Shown piece by piece: positions 24,193 through 34,047 of a stretch of 64,000 bases of DNA; the first letter of the stretch is position 1, and every line of letters starts with the position of its first letter. Below the pieces are notes generated by a model. It saw nothing but the letters and a program-made list of their open reading frames with translations. It was not told the origin of the DNA and ran no database searches. The translations under genes were made by a program, and so were the position numbers. The stretch lies in NCBI GenBank assembly GCA_030613055.1, contig JAUWMR010000004.1, forward strand, positions 62,001-126,000, written 5' to 3'. Source of the DNA: Desulfobacteraceae bacterium. GTDB taxonomy: Bacteria; Desulfobacterota; DSM-4660; Desulfatiglandales; Desulfatiglandaceae.

Positions 24193-24972
24193 ATGCCTTT
24201 TACAGAGATTAATGAGATACCGACATATTACGAAATTCACGGTGACGGTGGCAAAGGTGACACGATAGTGCTCCTCCACCACGGTTTCGGAAGCACCAAG
24301 ATGTGGAAGGAGATATTTCCGGGCCTTGTTGAAAGAGGATACAGGGTCATCATGTACGACAGGAGAGGATATGGGCAGTCCGCAAAAGGATCTGATTTTA
24401 AAAAATTCTATATAAGTGACAAATTTCGTCCCGAGAGTATAAAAGAACTGGCAACATTAAGAGAAATACTCCGTTTTGACTCTTTTCATATTATTGGCCA
24501 TTGCGAGGGGGGCGTCCTTGGAGTTGACTACGCAGTTAAATATTCTCAACAGGTTAAAACCGTTTCCATCTCGAGTACCCAGTGCTATAGTAAAATGACC
24601 ATGGCGGAATTCAACAGCTTGAAATTTCCAAAACCGCTTCAGGATCTTGACCCCGGGCTTAGAGAAAAAATGATAGACTGGCATGGAAAGGACGCTGAAT
24701 CATCTTACAATCTGTTTCGCACATATGGCGGAGCCTATGGAAAAGATATTTTTGACTTGAGAGATTTGTTGCCGTCAGTAACATGCCCAAGCCTTGTGCT
24801 GTACCCGGACAGGAGCTTTCTTTTTGATGTTGAGCAGGCTGTTTCTTTTTACCGTCACCTTCCAAAGGGAGAGCTTGCCGTAATTCCAAATTGCGGACAT
24901 AATACCTATGAATATCAACCGGAAGAATATCTCCGGATCGTTTTGAACTTTTTAGAAAGACATAAATCTTAA
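24193..24972 (+). CDS. Alpha/beta hydrolase with a cysteine at the nucleophile elbow
   Basis: A 259-aa single-domain hydrolase: oxyanion region LLHHGFGSTKMW, strand YDRRGYGQS, nucleophile elbow GHCEGG, acid residue in VLYPDRS and a late His in NCGHNTY. The nucleophile is Cys instead of Ser, as in dienelactone hydrolase, so an unusual substrate or altered reactivity is possible. GGAGG lies 9 bp upstream. Closely followed (26 bp) by a small coiled-coil membrane protein gene, so the two are probably one transcript. Confidence 0.85.
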   Translation: MPFTEINEIPTYYEIHGDGGKGDTIVLLHHGFGSTKMWKEIFPGLVERGYRVIMYDRRGYGQSAKGSDFKKFYISDKFRPESIKELATLREILRFDSFHIIGHCEGGVLGVDYAVKYSQQVKTVSISSTQCYSKMTMAEFNSLKFPKPLQDLDPGLREKMIDWHGKDAESSYNLFRTYGGAYGKDIFDLRDLLPSVTCPSLVLYPDRSFLFDVEQAVSFYRHLPKGELAVIPNCGHNTYEYQPEEYLRIVLNFLERHKS

Positions 24973-24998
24973 CATTTTTTTATAAGGGGGATGAAAAA

Positions 24999-25274
24999 AT
25001 GAAAGAGGAAAAGAAGATCGTCAAAGGAGGCTTCAGGGCGACTCTTGCTTTGATTATCTCTATTATTGCCCTTGTCCTGGCCATTGTTGCCTTTAATCGC
25101 ACCGGCAGTCAGGCCGATCTAAATGCCGAGATTAAAACCCTACAGTCAAAAATAAAAACCATTAAGGAAGAGACCTCCGAGCGTGTAAACAAGGCCATTC
25201 AGGAGACCGGAAAGGCACTTAAAAAAATCAACGCGGAAATCGAGAAGAGAGGAGCCGAAGCAGAAGCGAAATGA
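24999..25274 (+). CDS. Small membrane protein with coiled coil, unknown
   Basis: A 91-aa protein with a short charged N-terminus, one membrane helix (about 11-31, ATLALIISIIALVLAIVAF) and a strongly heptad-patterned charged tail (40-88) predicted as a coiled coil. I do not recognise a family. GGGGG precedes the start. Position after the hydrolase gene suggests cotranscription; a membrane-tethered oligomer is all that can be inferred. Confidence 0.7.
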   Translation: MKEEKKIVKGGFRATLALIISIIALVLAIVAFNRTGSQADLNAEIKTLQSKIKTIKEETSERVNKAIQETGKALKKINAEIEKRGAEAEAK

Positions 25275-25290
25275 CATATTCGATGAGTTC

Positions 25291-25452
25291 GACTTTTTAC
25301 AAGGCTGTAAAAGGTTGATGAAGCCGCAAAAAGGCGCAAAATTCGCAAAATTTTAAAATCGCATTTAACAAAATCAATAAGTTACAGACAGAGAAATTTC
25401 TTTAACTGACTTGTTACGAGGCTATCAAAGGTTGACGGCTTCGTAAGAAGTC
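25291..25452 (+). repeat. P3 palindromic element, copy 1
   Basis: Left end GACTTTTTAC (25291-25300) and right end GTAAGAAGTC (25443-25452) are inverted with one mismatch. The right part GACGGCTTCGTAAGAAGTC is the reverse complement (one change) of the right end of the element at 33390-33560. It fills most of the gap before the MFS gene. Confidence 0.65.
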
Positions 25453-25555
25453 CAAATTCATGTTTCTGCTGCCTATAACTAATTGAAATTACGACATAAA
25501 AATTCTACTTTTTGTGTATTTTGTGCCTTTTTTCGGCTATATCAAAGGAGAATAC

Positions 25556-26842
25556 ATGGACAAAAAATCCATAAACGCATGGTGCATGTATGACTGGGCA
25601 AACTCTGCCTTTGCCACGACCATCATGGCGGCGGTTTTCCCACCTTTTTACAGGGCTCTGGTAATAAAGGCCGGTCTGCCTGAAAACATTGCTACCGCTT
25701 ATTGGGGGTACACAACATCCATAGGATTGTTGGTAATTGCACTCATTGCCCCGGTACTGGGTGCCATCTCTGATTCCACGGGAGGAAAAAAACTGTATGT
25801 GGCATTTTTTGCCTGGATGGGTATCCTTTCCACGTCAGCCTTTATATTCATAGGCACGGATACCTGGATCTTCGCCTCAAGTCTGTTCATTCTTGGGAAC
25901 ATAGGATTTGCAGGGGCAAATGTTTTTTACGAATCCATGCTGCCGCATATAGCAAAAAAGAACGACATCGATCAGATTTCAACCAAAGGCTATGCACTTG
26001 GCTATGTTGGCGGCGGCATTTTGCTGGTAATCAACGTGCTGTGGATTACGAAACCTCATTTATTTGCCATGCCTCACACGGGTTTTGCCCTGCGCGCCTC
26101 ATTTTTCAGCGTGGCTGTCTGGTGGGCATTGTTCTCTATCCCTTTCTTCCGCCACGTGCCGGAGCCGCCATTTGTCAGAAAACCGGATTCAGCTCCCAAT
26201 CCTATCAAAGAGGGTTTTGCGCGTCTTTCGTCCACATTCAGTGAGATTAGACGCTACAAACAGTTGCTTATCTTTCTAATAGCCTTTTGGATTTACAACG
26301 ACGGTATCGGCACCATTATTAAAATGGCAACCGCCTACGGCGACGAAATCGGCATCAGGATGACTGATATGATCATCGCGCTGATAATCACCCAGTTCGT
26401 GGGCATACCCTTCTCCTTTCTGTTTGGCATGCTCGCAAAAAAATTGGGTGCAAAGCGCTGTGTTCTTCTGGCCTTAGGAGTATACTGTCTGATCAGCATA
26501 GCAGGGTTCTTCATGCAAACGGCACTCCATTTTTATATCCTGGCATTCATGGTGGGAATGGTTCAGGGAGGGAGCCAGGCCCTCAGCAGGTCACTTTACG
26601 GTGTCATGGTACCCAAACAAAGATCTGCTGAGTTCTTCGGCTTCTTTAGTACAAGTGCCAAGTTCGCAGGCATCTTTGGTCCTCTGATATTTGGCCTGGT
26701 CAGCCAGTTTACGGGTGGTAGCCGTATTAGTATTCTATCCGTGATTATCTTTTTCATTGCCGGCGGTGTGTTGCTCATGCGTGTGGACGTGGATGAGGGT
26801 ATTCGCACAGCGCACGCAGAAGAGGCGCTGACAGAAAAATAG
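25556..26842 (+). CDS. Major facilitator permease, UMF1/Atg22-like
   Basis: A 428-aa, 12-helix inner-membrane transporter. Start at ATG 25556 chosen for AAAGGAG upstream and the N-terminal WCMYDWANSAFATTIMAAVFP, the hallmark of the UMF1 family (relatives of yeast vacuolar Atg22). The central loop RHVPEPPFVRKPDSAPNP separates the halves, and LALGVYCLISIAGF and GGSQALSRSLYG lie in the second half. Family substrates are poorly known; amino acid efflux is the usual guess. It converges with murJ. Confidence 0.87.
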   Translation: MDKKSINAWCMYDWANSAFATTIMAAVFPPFYRALVIKAGLPENIATAYWGYTTSIGLLVIALIAPVLGAISDSTGGKKLYVAFFAWMGILSTSAFIFIGTDTWIFASSLFILGNIGFAGANVFYESMLPHIAKKNDIDQISTKGYALGYVGGGILLVINVLWITKPHLFAMPHTGFALRASFFSVAVWWALFSIPFFRHVPEPPFVRKPDSAPNPIKEGFARLSSTFSEIRRYKQLLIFLIAFWIYNDGIGTIIKMATAYGDEIGIRMTDMIIALIITQFVGIPFSFLFGMLAKKLGAKRCVLLALGVYCLISIAGFFMQTALHFYILAFMVGMVQGGSQALSRSLYGVMVPKQRSAEFFGFFSTSAKFAGIFGPLIFGLVSQFTGGSRISILSVIIFFIAGGVLLMRVDVDEGIRTAHAEEALTEK

Positions 26843-26880
26843 GCAAGGTAGCAGTTCACCGCAGATACGAGAGTACGCAG

Positions 26881-28491
26881 TCAGCGTTCTTTGCGTCTCT
26901 GCGGTGAACTATTACGAAAAAACATTTCCCCGACCGATGCCAATTCGCGACAACCCAAAATTCGGGCCATTGCAAAATAAACAATCATCCCTATCACGAT
27001 AAGCCCCGTAAGACTCATTATCATACCCCACAGACCGGCACCTGAATCCACTTTCAGCCACCAGGTATGGGAATAGTAAACCACCAAACCCATGACCGCC
27101 GCCGCAAAAGCAGATTTCAGAGCGGAAACCAGAACAGGTCTCAGATCACCTATGTAGATCTTTTTATTTAGGAAAAAAACCAGAAGACAAAACTGGAGTG
27201 AGGACGCCAGAGACAGGGCAAGGGCAAGACCCCCATGCTTTAATGGCGTCATAAATGCCAGGCTCAAGCTCAACGCAATGTTGGCAACCACTGACACAAC
27301 AGCCACTGTGACGGGCGTTTTTGTGTCCTGAAGCGCATAGAAGCCTGAAACCATCACCCTGATACCTGAAAAGGCCCATAAGCCCACAGCGTAAAAAACA
27401 AGAGCGTAGTTTGTCATCAGCGTGGAATAATTATTAAAGGCCCCCCTCTCAAGGAGCACCCGAATGATAGGCTCCCCAAGCACGACCAACCCCACCATGG
27501 AGGGCAAAATAATGAAAAAAACCAGGCGCAGGGCATGGCTCAGGGTTTCTCCAAACCGATCAAGGTCTTTTTTCGCTGCCTGCGTTGAAAGTGAAGGTAG
27601 CACTGCCGTGCTGATTGCAATTGCAAAAATACCCAAAGGGAACTGAACCAGACGATCAGCATAATAGAGCCAGGAAACGCTTCCTTCTGCGAGAAATGAG
27701 GCCAGAAGGGTTCCCGTAAATTGGTTGAGCTGGTATACGGCAGAGCCAAAAATCGCCGGAAGCATAAGAAGGCCGATCCTCTTCACGGCGGGATGGGCCG
27801 GCTTCCAGAGGGGGAACAGTTTGAGACCCTCTTTAAAAACCCACGGCAGTTGGAGACCAACCTGCAGGAAACCTCCGATCAAGACGCCCACAGCCACCCC
27901 AACAATAGGATCGGGAAGTCCTGGAGAAACCAGGTACGCAGCCCCTATAATACCAACGTTTAAAAAAATGGGAGCAGCGGCCGGCGCGGCGAAACGTCTT
28001 AATGAATTTAGGACCCCCATAAAAAAGGCCACAAGGCTGACGAAAAAAATGTAGGGAAAGGTAATACGAGTGAGCAACACAGTCAGATCGTACTTGATAC
28101 CGGAACCACCGAAACCAAATGCCTGTATTCTCACAATCCACGGAGAGAGAAGCACGCCGATAATCGTAATAATAACAAGAATTAGCGAAAGGAGGGTCAA
28201 CACTACCCTGGCAAGTTCAAACGCCTCCTTTTTACTTCTGGTTGTCAGATACTCGGTAAAAACAGGGATAAAGGCTATAGTAAGCGATCCCTCAGCAAAA
28301 AGGCGTCTGAGCAGGTTGGGAATTCGGAACGCCACAAAAAATGCATCCGCCGCCATGCCTGTCCCAAAAAAAAACGCCAGCACCATATCCCGAACAAGGC
28401 CTAATATACGGCTCAGAAAGGTGAAAAATCCTACAACACCGGCTGCCCGGTTGACATTTGTTTCCTCAGATATGGATAAATCCTTATGCAC
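26881..28491 (-). CDS. murJ: Lipid II flippase MurJ
   Basis: A 536-aa polytopic protein of the MviN/MOP family with 14 predicted helices, which moves lipid-linked peptidoglycan precursor across the inner membrane. Signatures: VGFFTFLSRILGLVRDMVLAFFFG, DAFFVAFRIPNLLRRLFAEGSLTIAFIPVF (essential Arg residues present), LASFLAEGSVSWLYYADRLVQFPLGIF. The start is GTG with AAGGA 6 bp upstream. Divergent from rpsT, the gene order seen in many deltaproteobacteria. Confidence 0.96.
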   Translation of the reverse strand: MHKDLSISEETNVNRAAGVVGFFTFLSRILGLVRDMVLAFFFGTGMAADAFFVAFRIPNLLRRLFAEGSLTIAFIPVFTEYLTTRSKKEAFELARVVLTLLSLILVIITIIGVLLSPWIVRIQAFGFGGSGIKYDLTVLLTRITFPYIFFVSLVAFFMGVLNSLRRFAAPAAAPIFLNVGIIGAAYLVSPGLPDPIVGVAVGVLIGGFLQVGLQLPWVFKEGLKLFPLWKPAHPAVKRIGLLMLPAIFGSAVYQLNQFTGTLLASFLAEGSVSWLYYADRLVQFPLGIFAIAISTAVLPSLSTQAAKKDLDRFGETLSHALRLVFFIILPSMVGLVVLGEPIIRVLLERGAFNNYSTLMTNYALVFYAVGLWAFSGIRVMVSGFYALQDTKTPVTVAVVSVVANIALSLSLAFMTPLKHGGLALALSLASSLQFCLLVFFLNKKIYIGDLRPVLVSALKSAFAAAVMGLVVYYSHTWWLKVDSGAGLWGMIMSLTGLIVIGMIVYFAMARILGCRELASVGEMFFRNSSPQRRKER

Positions 28492-28500
28492 AGAAAATCC

Positions 28501-28530
28501 TTGACTTAAAAAATTTATTTGTTGTATATT
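28501..28530 (+). promoter_or_regulatory. Promoter of rpsT
   Basis: TTGACT (28501-28506), an 18-bp spacer, then TATATT (28525-28530), in a very AT-rich stretch 37 bp before the rpsT start. Confidence 0.65.
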
Positions 28531-28566
28531 ATAATATTATCATTTCTATAGATCAGGAGTCTAAAA

Positions 28567-28845
28567 TTGGCAAATCATAAATCAGCCCTGAAAAGGGCCA
28601 GGCAAAACGAAATCAAAAGGATAAGAAATAAGAGTTATAAGACAAGGGCAAAAAAAGCCATAAAGGAAGTCAGAAATGCTGTGGCCGACGACTCTGCTGA
28701 TCTGGCGAAAGTGAGCTTGTCTAAGGCCGTTTCTATGATTCAAAAGAACGTTTCCAAAGGCGTAATACACAAAAATAAAGCCGCCCGAACTACTTCGCGC
28801 CTGGCACGTCATGTCAATCGATTATCTGACAAAACCGTATCGTAA
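28567..28845 (+). CDS. rpsT: 30S ribosomal protein S20
   Basis: A 92-aa basic protein that binds 16S rRNA. Clear S20 pattern: MANHKSALKRARQNEIKRIRNKSYKT and HKNKAARTTSRLARHVNRL. The initiation codon is TTG with AGGAG 9 bp upstream; TTG starts are common for rpsT and may matter for its autogenous control. Its own promoter and a following hairpin indicate a single-gene transcript. Confidence 0.97.
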   Translation: MANHKSALKRARQNEIKRIRNKSYKTRAKKAIKEVRNAVADDSADLAKVSLSKAVSMIQKNVSKGVIHKNKAARTTSRLARHVNRLSDKTVS

Positions 28846-28874
28846 CAGCTTAATTAATTGGGGTAATAGTTCAT

Positions 28875-28900
28875 GGATTCCCTCTCCTACACGGGAATCC
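28875..28900 (+). terminator. Hairpin between rpsT and holA (possible bidirectional terminator)
   Basis: GGATTCCC / GGGAATCC, an 8-bp perfect stem with a 10-base loop, between convergent genes. No T-run follows, so termination is uncertain. Confidence 0.45.
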
Positions 28901-28953
28901 GGAAAGTTAGTATGCCAGGCACTTACCCCGACTTATTGAGAGGATACGCCGTA

Positions 28954-29973
28954 TCAAACACATAGAGATAGAACCAGGTTTTCAAGAACAATATGTTCAT
29001 ATGCATCTGACTTGAGAAGGCCATCAGTATAATACAGCAGGTTCAGCGCACGTTCAAGGTCATCCGTATTCCAGTTTTTTGACTGCTTAACCAGTTTCTG
29101 TGCCACAAAAGGCTGCACCCGAAGCTTCCTGGCCACATCGGCCGAACGTCCTCCCACCTCCATTACTGACCTGGTTTGCCATAAAAGCCGTATCTGGCGA
29201 CTTAGCATGCCTAAAAATCCAAGGGACGCGCCTTTGCCTTCCTCTTCAAGAAACCTGTTCAGGACCAGTAGTGATTCCGCAGGTTGTTTGGCGGATATTT
29301 TGTCCATCAATTCAAAAATTGTATAAATACGGCTATGAATGGCAAGCTCCACAACCTCTTTTGCGCCAACAGTCGTGCCGCCATGGCGTACATATAGCTT
29401 TTCAAGTTCGGCGTATAGATCTATGAGCCTGTTCCCCACGATCTGACGGAGGTGTTCACAGGCCTCTGTTTCCATATTAAACCCAATACCCTTTGCCGTT
29501 TTTTTGATCCAGGGCACGACCTGATTGTCATATAACCTCTTGAAGTTGACCGCTCGACCGGAAGCCCTGATTTTATTGTAAAACTTCATCCTGAAATCAG
29601 GCTTGGATGATATGAATATCAGGCAGGTAGTCTCCACAGGATCGTCGAGATAGGGAAGAAACAGTTCAAGATCAGTGATCGAAAAATCCTCAGTCCTACG
29701 AACAATAATGAGCCTGTTTTTAGATATAAAGGGAAGTGAACGGGCCGTATCAAGGATATCGGCAACGTCGATCTTGCCGCCTCCCCCCCCCTTAGCAGCA
29801 TAAAATATGTGAAGATTAAAGTCTCTTGCCTCTCCGGTTAAACAGGTTTTTCGAATCCTGTTTAAGAGATTTTCCAGCCGGAATTCACTTGGTCCGTAGA
29901 AAAGATAAAATGGGTCTAATTGCTCCTTTTCGATTTGTTTCGAAATAAATTCTGGTGAGATATCACCGGCCAT
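28954..29973 (-). CDS. holA: DNA polymerase III delta subunit
   Basis: A 339-aa clamp-loader subunit that opens the beta ring. It has the HolA pattern: DPFYLFYGPSEFRLENLLNRI at the N-terminus, then SRNRLIIVRR-type (ISKNRLIIVRRTEDF), QIVGNRLIDLYAELEKLYVR and the C-terminal collar domain (LLYYTDGLLKSD, LENLVLSL). Its ATG overlaps the lptE stop by one base (TGATG), so the two are coupled, as in many Gram-negatives. Confidence 0.93.
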   Translation of the reverse strand: MAGDISPEFISKQIEKEQLDPFYLFYGPSEFRLENLLNRIRKTCLTGEARDFNLHIFYAAKGGGGGKIDVADILDTARSLPFISKNRLIIVRRTEDFSITDLELFLPYLDDPVETTCLIFISSKPDFRMKFYNKIRASGRAVNFKRLYDNQVVPWIKKTAKGIGFNMETEACEHLRQIVGNRLIDLYAELEKLYVRHGGTTVGAKEVVELAIHSRIYTIFELMDKISAKQPAESLLVLNRFLEEEGKGASLGFLGMLSRQIRLLWQTRSVMEVGGRSADVARKLRVQPFVAQKLVKQSKNWNTDDLERALNLLYYTDGLLKSDAYEHIVLENLVLSLCV

Positions 29974-30545
29974 CAGAACCTTTCGATTGTCTTAAGATAC
30001 AATCGCTTGGCTAAGCGCCGGGCCATTTCTTTAAGGGCCTGTCTTCTATAATAACGGGTAGACATGGGATCTGCGCTTACGACAAAGGTCGCCTTCTCTT
30101 CCATGTCCCTATCCTCCCAGATAACTTCTCCTGAACTCCCGTCTACAAGCCTGGCATCCAGCTTAATAATTAACCGCCGGCTATTGGTCACTTCATAGGT
30201 AATGATTTTATCTTCAACAGTTTCTTGCATAAGGTCATAACTCAAGGCCTCGGTTTTGATCTCATATATTTTTCCAGTCAAGATCGCCGATGCATCTTCC
30301 CTTGAAACTAATGGGAGCTTTATGTGACCTGCAAACTCCTTGCGAATAATCCTTGTAAACTCCCCTTCAAATCCCAGTGTTGAAGATGTGCTTTCAATCA
30401 AGGGGATGGCCAGGCTCCGATATTGCACAGTACTCGGATCGCCAGTCCTTTTAAAATGATAGCCACAACCCGCTACTGTGGAAAAGGATAACCATACGAG
30501 CAATAATGGAAAAAAGAAGTTATATAATTTTTTAAATAGGCTCAT
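29973..30545 (-). CDS. lptE: LPS-assembly lipoprotein LptE
   Basis: A 190-aa outer-membrane lipoprotein. The N-terminal signal (LYNFFFPLLLVWLSFSTVAGCGYHF) has the lipobox V-A-G-C followed by GYHF, the hallmark of LptE. The body has SLAIPLIESTSS and FTRIIRKEF and ends with ALKEMARRLAKRLYL. It would plug the LptD barrel and complete LPS transport. No good ribosome site is visible ahead of the ATG. Order leuS-lptE-holA is conserved in Proteobacteria. Confidence 0.9.
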   Translation of the reverse strand: MSLFKKLYNFFFPLLLVWLSFSTVAGCGYHFKRTGDPSTVQYRSLAIPLIESTSSTLGFEGEFTRIIRKEFAGHIKLPLVSREDASAILTGKIYEIKTEALSYDLMQETVEDKIITYEVTNSRRLIIKLDARLVDGSSGEVIWEDRDMEEKATFVVSADPMSTRYYRRQALKEMARRLAKRLYLKTIERF

Positions 30546-30622
30546 CTTGATTGATTATGTTCGCGTTAATCAGCAATTATGAATTCAAGGCATCCTGATA
30601 GATACGCCTTGAGCAAAAAATA

Positions 30623-30650
30623 GTCAACCGTCAATACTCGATTGTCAATT
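30623..30650 (+). repeat. Degenerate heptamer tandem repeat (GTCAATA-like)
   Basis: GTCAACC, GTCAATA, CTCGATT, GTCAATT: 7-bp period, just beside the P4 element. Confidence 0.5.
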
Positions 30651-30663
30651 TCCAGGATATTGA

Positions 30664-30768
30664 GTAGTGTCATGTCATCTAAGTAATGTCGTAAAAATGG
30701 CTGTCATTCCCGCGAAGGCGGGAATGACGAGTGCCTGATACAATATTTCACGCATGACATGACAGTAG
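30664..30768 (+). repeat. P4 MITE-like element with 4-bp flanking direct repeat
   Basis: Perfect 11-bp inverted ends TGTCATGTCAT (30668-30678) and ATGACATGACA (30754-30764), with GTAG directly outside both ends (30664-30667 and 30765-30768). The interior holds the long hairpin GTCATTCCCGCG / CGGGAATGAC. It lies between leuS and lptE. The structure is that of a tiny non-autonomous DNA transposon. Confidence 0.8.
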
Positions 30769-30779
30769 TTAAATACTGA

Positions 30780-33356
30780 TCAAACAACAATATTTACAAG
30801 CTTGTTTTTCACAACAATAACCTTTTTCACAGGCTTTCCGTTGATGAATCGCTGAATCCTTTCATCTGCCACGGCCCTTGACTCGAGTTCTTTCTCGCCG
30901 TCGGAAGCGGGAACTTCAATCCGGCTCCTTACTTTTCCGTTCACCTGGAGGACAACAAGTCTCTTTTCGGCTTCAAGGGCTTCCTCACGATGGGTCGGCC
31001 AGGATACCGTTAGGAGACTTCTTTCATGTCCGAGCATCTCCCACAGCTCCTCAGCAATATGGGGAACTACCGGTGAAAGAAGTACCACGGTAGCCTCTAT
31101 TGATTCACGAATCACAGACCATGCCGTATCATCCTTTTTCTCATTAATGTTAATGAACTGATTAATCTCATTGACAAGCTCCATGACCGCTGAAATGGCC
31201 GTATTAAAGTGAAAACGATTTTCAATGTCGTCTGTTACTTTTTTTATTGTTATGTGGGTTTTTCGATACAGTGCCTTCAAAGGGTCTGATAATGCCCTGT
31301 CGCCGCTGTAGGCTGAGACCTTTGTGAAGTCATCAAGGTGGTCAACTACAAGCCGCCAGACACGATTCAGAAACCGGTAGGAACCCTCCACACCCCGGTC
31401 GTTCCACTCAAGGTCTTTTTCGGGCGGCGAGGCAAACAGGCAGAACATACGTGCAGTGTCGGCACCATATCGTTCAATCAGGTCCTGAGGATCTACAACA
31501 TTCCTTTTGGATTTTGACATCTTGACCGTGCTGCCAGTAATAACTTCGGCCTGGCAGTGAACGCACCGGCCATCCTTGACCTCGTCAGGATAAAGATAGC
31601 CATGTTCACGACACTCCTGGGTCTCCTTGCATACCATACCCTGGGTCAACAGGTTGGTAAAAGGTTCGCTCACCTTGAGATGACCGAAGTCTCTAAGGAC
31701 CCTTGTATAGAAGCGGGAATAAAGCAAATGTAGGATCGCGTGCTCAATACCCCCTATGTACTGGTCAACAGGCATCCAGTAATCCACCTTTTTTGAATCA
31801 AGCGGCCCCTGATCATAGTCTGGGCAGGTATACCGGTCAAAATACCAGGAAGACTCCACAAATGTGTCCATGGTGTCCGTCTCGCGTCTGGCCTTTCCCT
31901 TGCATTTTGGGCATGTGGTTTCATAGAAAGATGCCTCAAACGGCAGGGGAGACCCCCCGTTTGGCCGCATATCCAGATCAAGTGGAAGAATAACAGGGAG
32001 GTCTTCCTCGGGAACAGGGACCGTACCACACTTCTCGCATATTATAACCGGTATTGGCGCTCCCCAATACCGCTGCCGCGAAATGCCCCAGTCCCTGATC
32101 CTGAAATTCACTGTTTTGTATCCCGCGCCTTTTGATTCCAAAAACTCGGCAATACTGTCTAACGCCTCAAGATTACGCTGGCCATTAAAAGGACCCGAGT
32201 TTATCAAGATTCCCTCATCCAAATATGCCTCGGTAATGGTCTCCTCACTGAGATCCCGATCCGGGGGTTTGATAACGACCCTGAGTTTTAAATTGTATTT
32301 CTTTGCAAACTCAAAGTCCCTCTGATCATGCGTTGGAACCGCCATAATGGCGCCTGTGCCGTAGTCAAAAAGGACGAAATTGGCCACAAAGATAGGAATC
32401 TTCTCTTCCGTAGCCGGATTGAGACAGTATCTTCCTGTAAAAATTCCCTCCTTGACTGTAAAGTCTGCCGTCCGCATATAGCTGTCCATTTTAAGAGTGC
32501 GGTCAATGAACTCGAGGACTTCCTTTTCCTGGGGCAATCCCTTGATCATTTCCTTAACCATAGGATGTTCCGGCGCAAAGCACAGAAAGGTAGCGCCAAA
32601 AACAGTATCCTGGCGTGTTGTGAAAACGTCTATAACCTCACCTGAATCAACAAGAGGGAATCGAATGATAGCGCCATAGCTCTTTCCGATCCAATTTTTC
32701 TGCATTGACAGCACCCTGTCCGGCCATCCAGGAAGCCTGTCGCAATACTCAAGGATCTCTTCAGCATAATCAGTTATCTTCAAGAACCAGCTGTCCATCT
32801 CTTTTATGGACACCTCCTGATCAGTATGACGCCAGCAGCAACCATTTTCTACTTGTTCATTAGCAAGAACACTCTGACATTTTTCACACCAGTTGACATG
32901 AGTTCTCTTCTTATAGGCAAGGCCTTTTTCATACATCTTCAGGAAAATCAATTGCTCCCACCGGTAGTACGCGGGATCACATGTGGCAAGTTCACGGTCC
33001 CAGTCATAACTGAAACCCATTCTCTTGAGCTGGACCTTCATGGCTTCTATATTATCATACGTCCACCGGGCCGGATGGGTGTTATTCTCTATAGCAGCAT
33101 TTTCCGCAGGCATTCCAAAGGCGTCCCATCCCATGGGGTGGAGAACATTTTTCCCACACATCCTCTTGTATCTCGCCACCACATCACCAATTGTGTAATT
33201 CCGCACATGACCTATATGGATCTTTCCTGAAGGATAGGGAAACATCTCTAACAGGTAGTATTTCTCTCTGGATGAATCTTCATGAGATTTGAATAATCCT
33301 CGATCTTCCCAATAAGCTATCCATTTTGCTTCTATTTTTTGAGGATTATATTTCAT
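30780..33356 (-). CDS. leuS: Leucyl-tRNA synthetase
   Basis: An 858-aa class I synthetase. The HIGH motif appears as [15 protein letters not shown] near residue 40 and KMSKS in [14 protein letters not shown] near 580. The editing domain has the T-rich [15 protein letters not shown], and the C-terminal [11 protein letters not shown] and KLVNIVV are typical. AAGGA precedes the start. Length and domain order match bacterial LeuRS. The first gene of a leuS-lptE-holA run. Confidence 0.97.
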   Translation of the reverse strand: MKYNPQKIEAKWIAYWEDRGLFKSHEDSSREKYYLLEMFPYPSGKIHIGHVRNYTIGDVVARYKRMCGKNVLHPMGWDAFGMPAENAAIENNTHPARWTYDNIEAMKVQLKRMGFSYDWDRELATCDPAYYRWEQLIFLKMYEKGLAYKKRTHVNWCEKCQSVLANEQVENGCCWRHTDQEVSIKEMDSWFLKITDYAEEILEYCDRLPGWPDRVLSMQKNWIGKSYGAIIRFPLVDSGEVIDVFTTRQDTVFGATFLCFAPEHPMVKEMIKGLPQEKEVLEFIDRTLKMDSYMRTADFTVKEGIFTGRYCLNPATEEKIPIFVANFVLFDYGTGAIMAVPTHDQRDFEFAKKYNLKLRVVIKPPDRDLSEETITEAYLDEGILINSGPFNGQRNLEALDSIAEFLESKGAGYKTVNFRIRDWGISRQRYWGAPIPVIICEKCGTVPVPEEDLPVILPLDLDMRPNGGSPLPFEASFYETTCPKCKGKARRETDTMDTFVESSWYFDRYTCPDYDQGPLDSKKVDYWMPVDQYIGGIEHAILHLLYSRFYTRVLRDFGHLKVSEPFTNLLTQGMVCKETQECREHGYLYPDEVKDGRCVHCQAEVITGSTVKMSKSKRNVVDPQDLIERYGADTARMFCLFASPPEKDLEWNDRGVEGSYRFLNRVWRLVVDHLDDFTKVSAYSGDRALSDPLKALYRKTHITIKKVTDDIENRFHFNTAISAVMELVNEINQFININEKKDDTAWSVIRESIEATVVLLSPVVPHIAEELWEMLGHERSLLTVSWPTHREEALEAEKRLVVLQVNGKVRSRIEVPASDGEKELESRAVADERIQRFINGKPVKKVIVVKNKLVNIVV

Positions 33357-33389
33357 ACTTTAATATTCCTTCCCAACCATATTTGATGA

Positions 33390-33560
33390 ACTCGTAAAAA
33401 GTCATTTAAACGCCTGGATACCCGCCTTCGCGGGTATGACGGCTATCATATCTGCTTGATATTAAATGCTTTATCGTCATTGCAAGCTCCCGCCCCTATG
33501 GGGCGGGAATAAACTACGGCGGGAATCCAGATAAACAAGAAAATTCGACTTTTTACGAAG
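33390..33560 (+). repeat. P3 palindromic element, copy 2
   Basis: Inverted ends ACTCGTAAAAAGTC (33390-33403) and GACTTTTTACGAAG (33547-33560), 12 matching pairs. The interior contains ACCCGCCTTCGCGGGT and TCCCGCCCCTATGGGGCGGGA hairpins. GGCGGGAATCCAG (from 33519) matches the region near 53660 in inverted form. It fills the nusB-leuS gap. Confidence 0.75.
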
Positions 33561-33570
33561 CCGTCATATT

Positions 33571-34014
33571 TTATATACCGGAAGGGCCAGCCTTTTCCAA
33601 CTTTCCCTGCTTCACAAGGCTATTGTAAATATTATCCAGCACACCATTAATAAAACGACCGGAATCATCATTTCCGAATTTCTTTCCTATTTCCAAGGCC
33701 TCGTCAATGGAGACCTTTGCAGGGATATCTTCCATAAACAGCATCTCGAAAACAGCAAGCCTTAGCATACATATATCTATGCAGGACATCCTTTCCAGCC
33801 GCCAGTTTTTCGAGGCCCGGCTAATCAATTCGTCCAGATCTGCCTTTTTTTCACAAACCCCCAAAACCAACTCTCTTGCAAAGTGCTTCGCTGACTGCCT
33901 TGAACTAAGGAGTTCACATATCAGATTAAACACACAATCGGGTTCATCACACGTAAACTCCAGATTAAAAAGGACCTGAACGGCCAGCTCTCGGGATTTT
34001 CGTCTTCTACCCAT
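33571..34014 (-). CDS. nusB: Transcription antitermination factor NusB
   Basis: A 147-aa all-helical protein that with NusE (S10) binds boxA RNA and drives rRNA antitermination. NusB features: RRKSRELAVQVLFNLEFT at the N-terminus, RMSCIDICMLRLAVFEMLF and IPAKVSIDEALEIGKKFGNDDSGRFINGVLD. AAGGAA precedes ATG. It follows ribH by 33 bp; the ribH-nusB pairing is very widely conserved. Confidence 0.96.
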   Translation of the reverse strand: MGRRRKSRELAVQVLFNLEFTCDEPDCVFNLICELLSSRQSAKHFARELVLGVCEKKADLDELISRASKNWRLERMSCIDICMLRLAVFEMLFMEDIPAKVSIDEALEIGKKFGNDDSGRFINGVLDNIYNSLVKQGKLEKAGPSGI

Positions 34015-34047
34015 TTCCTTTAAGAATATGAAGGTGCTTTAAATTAG

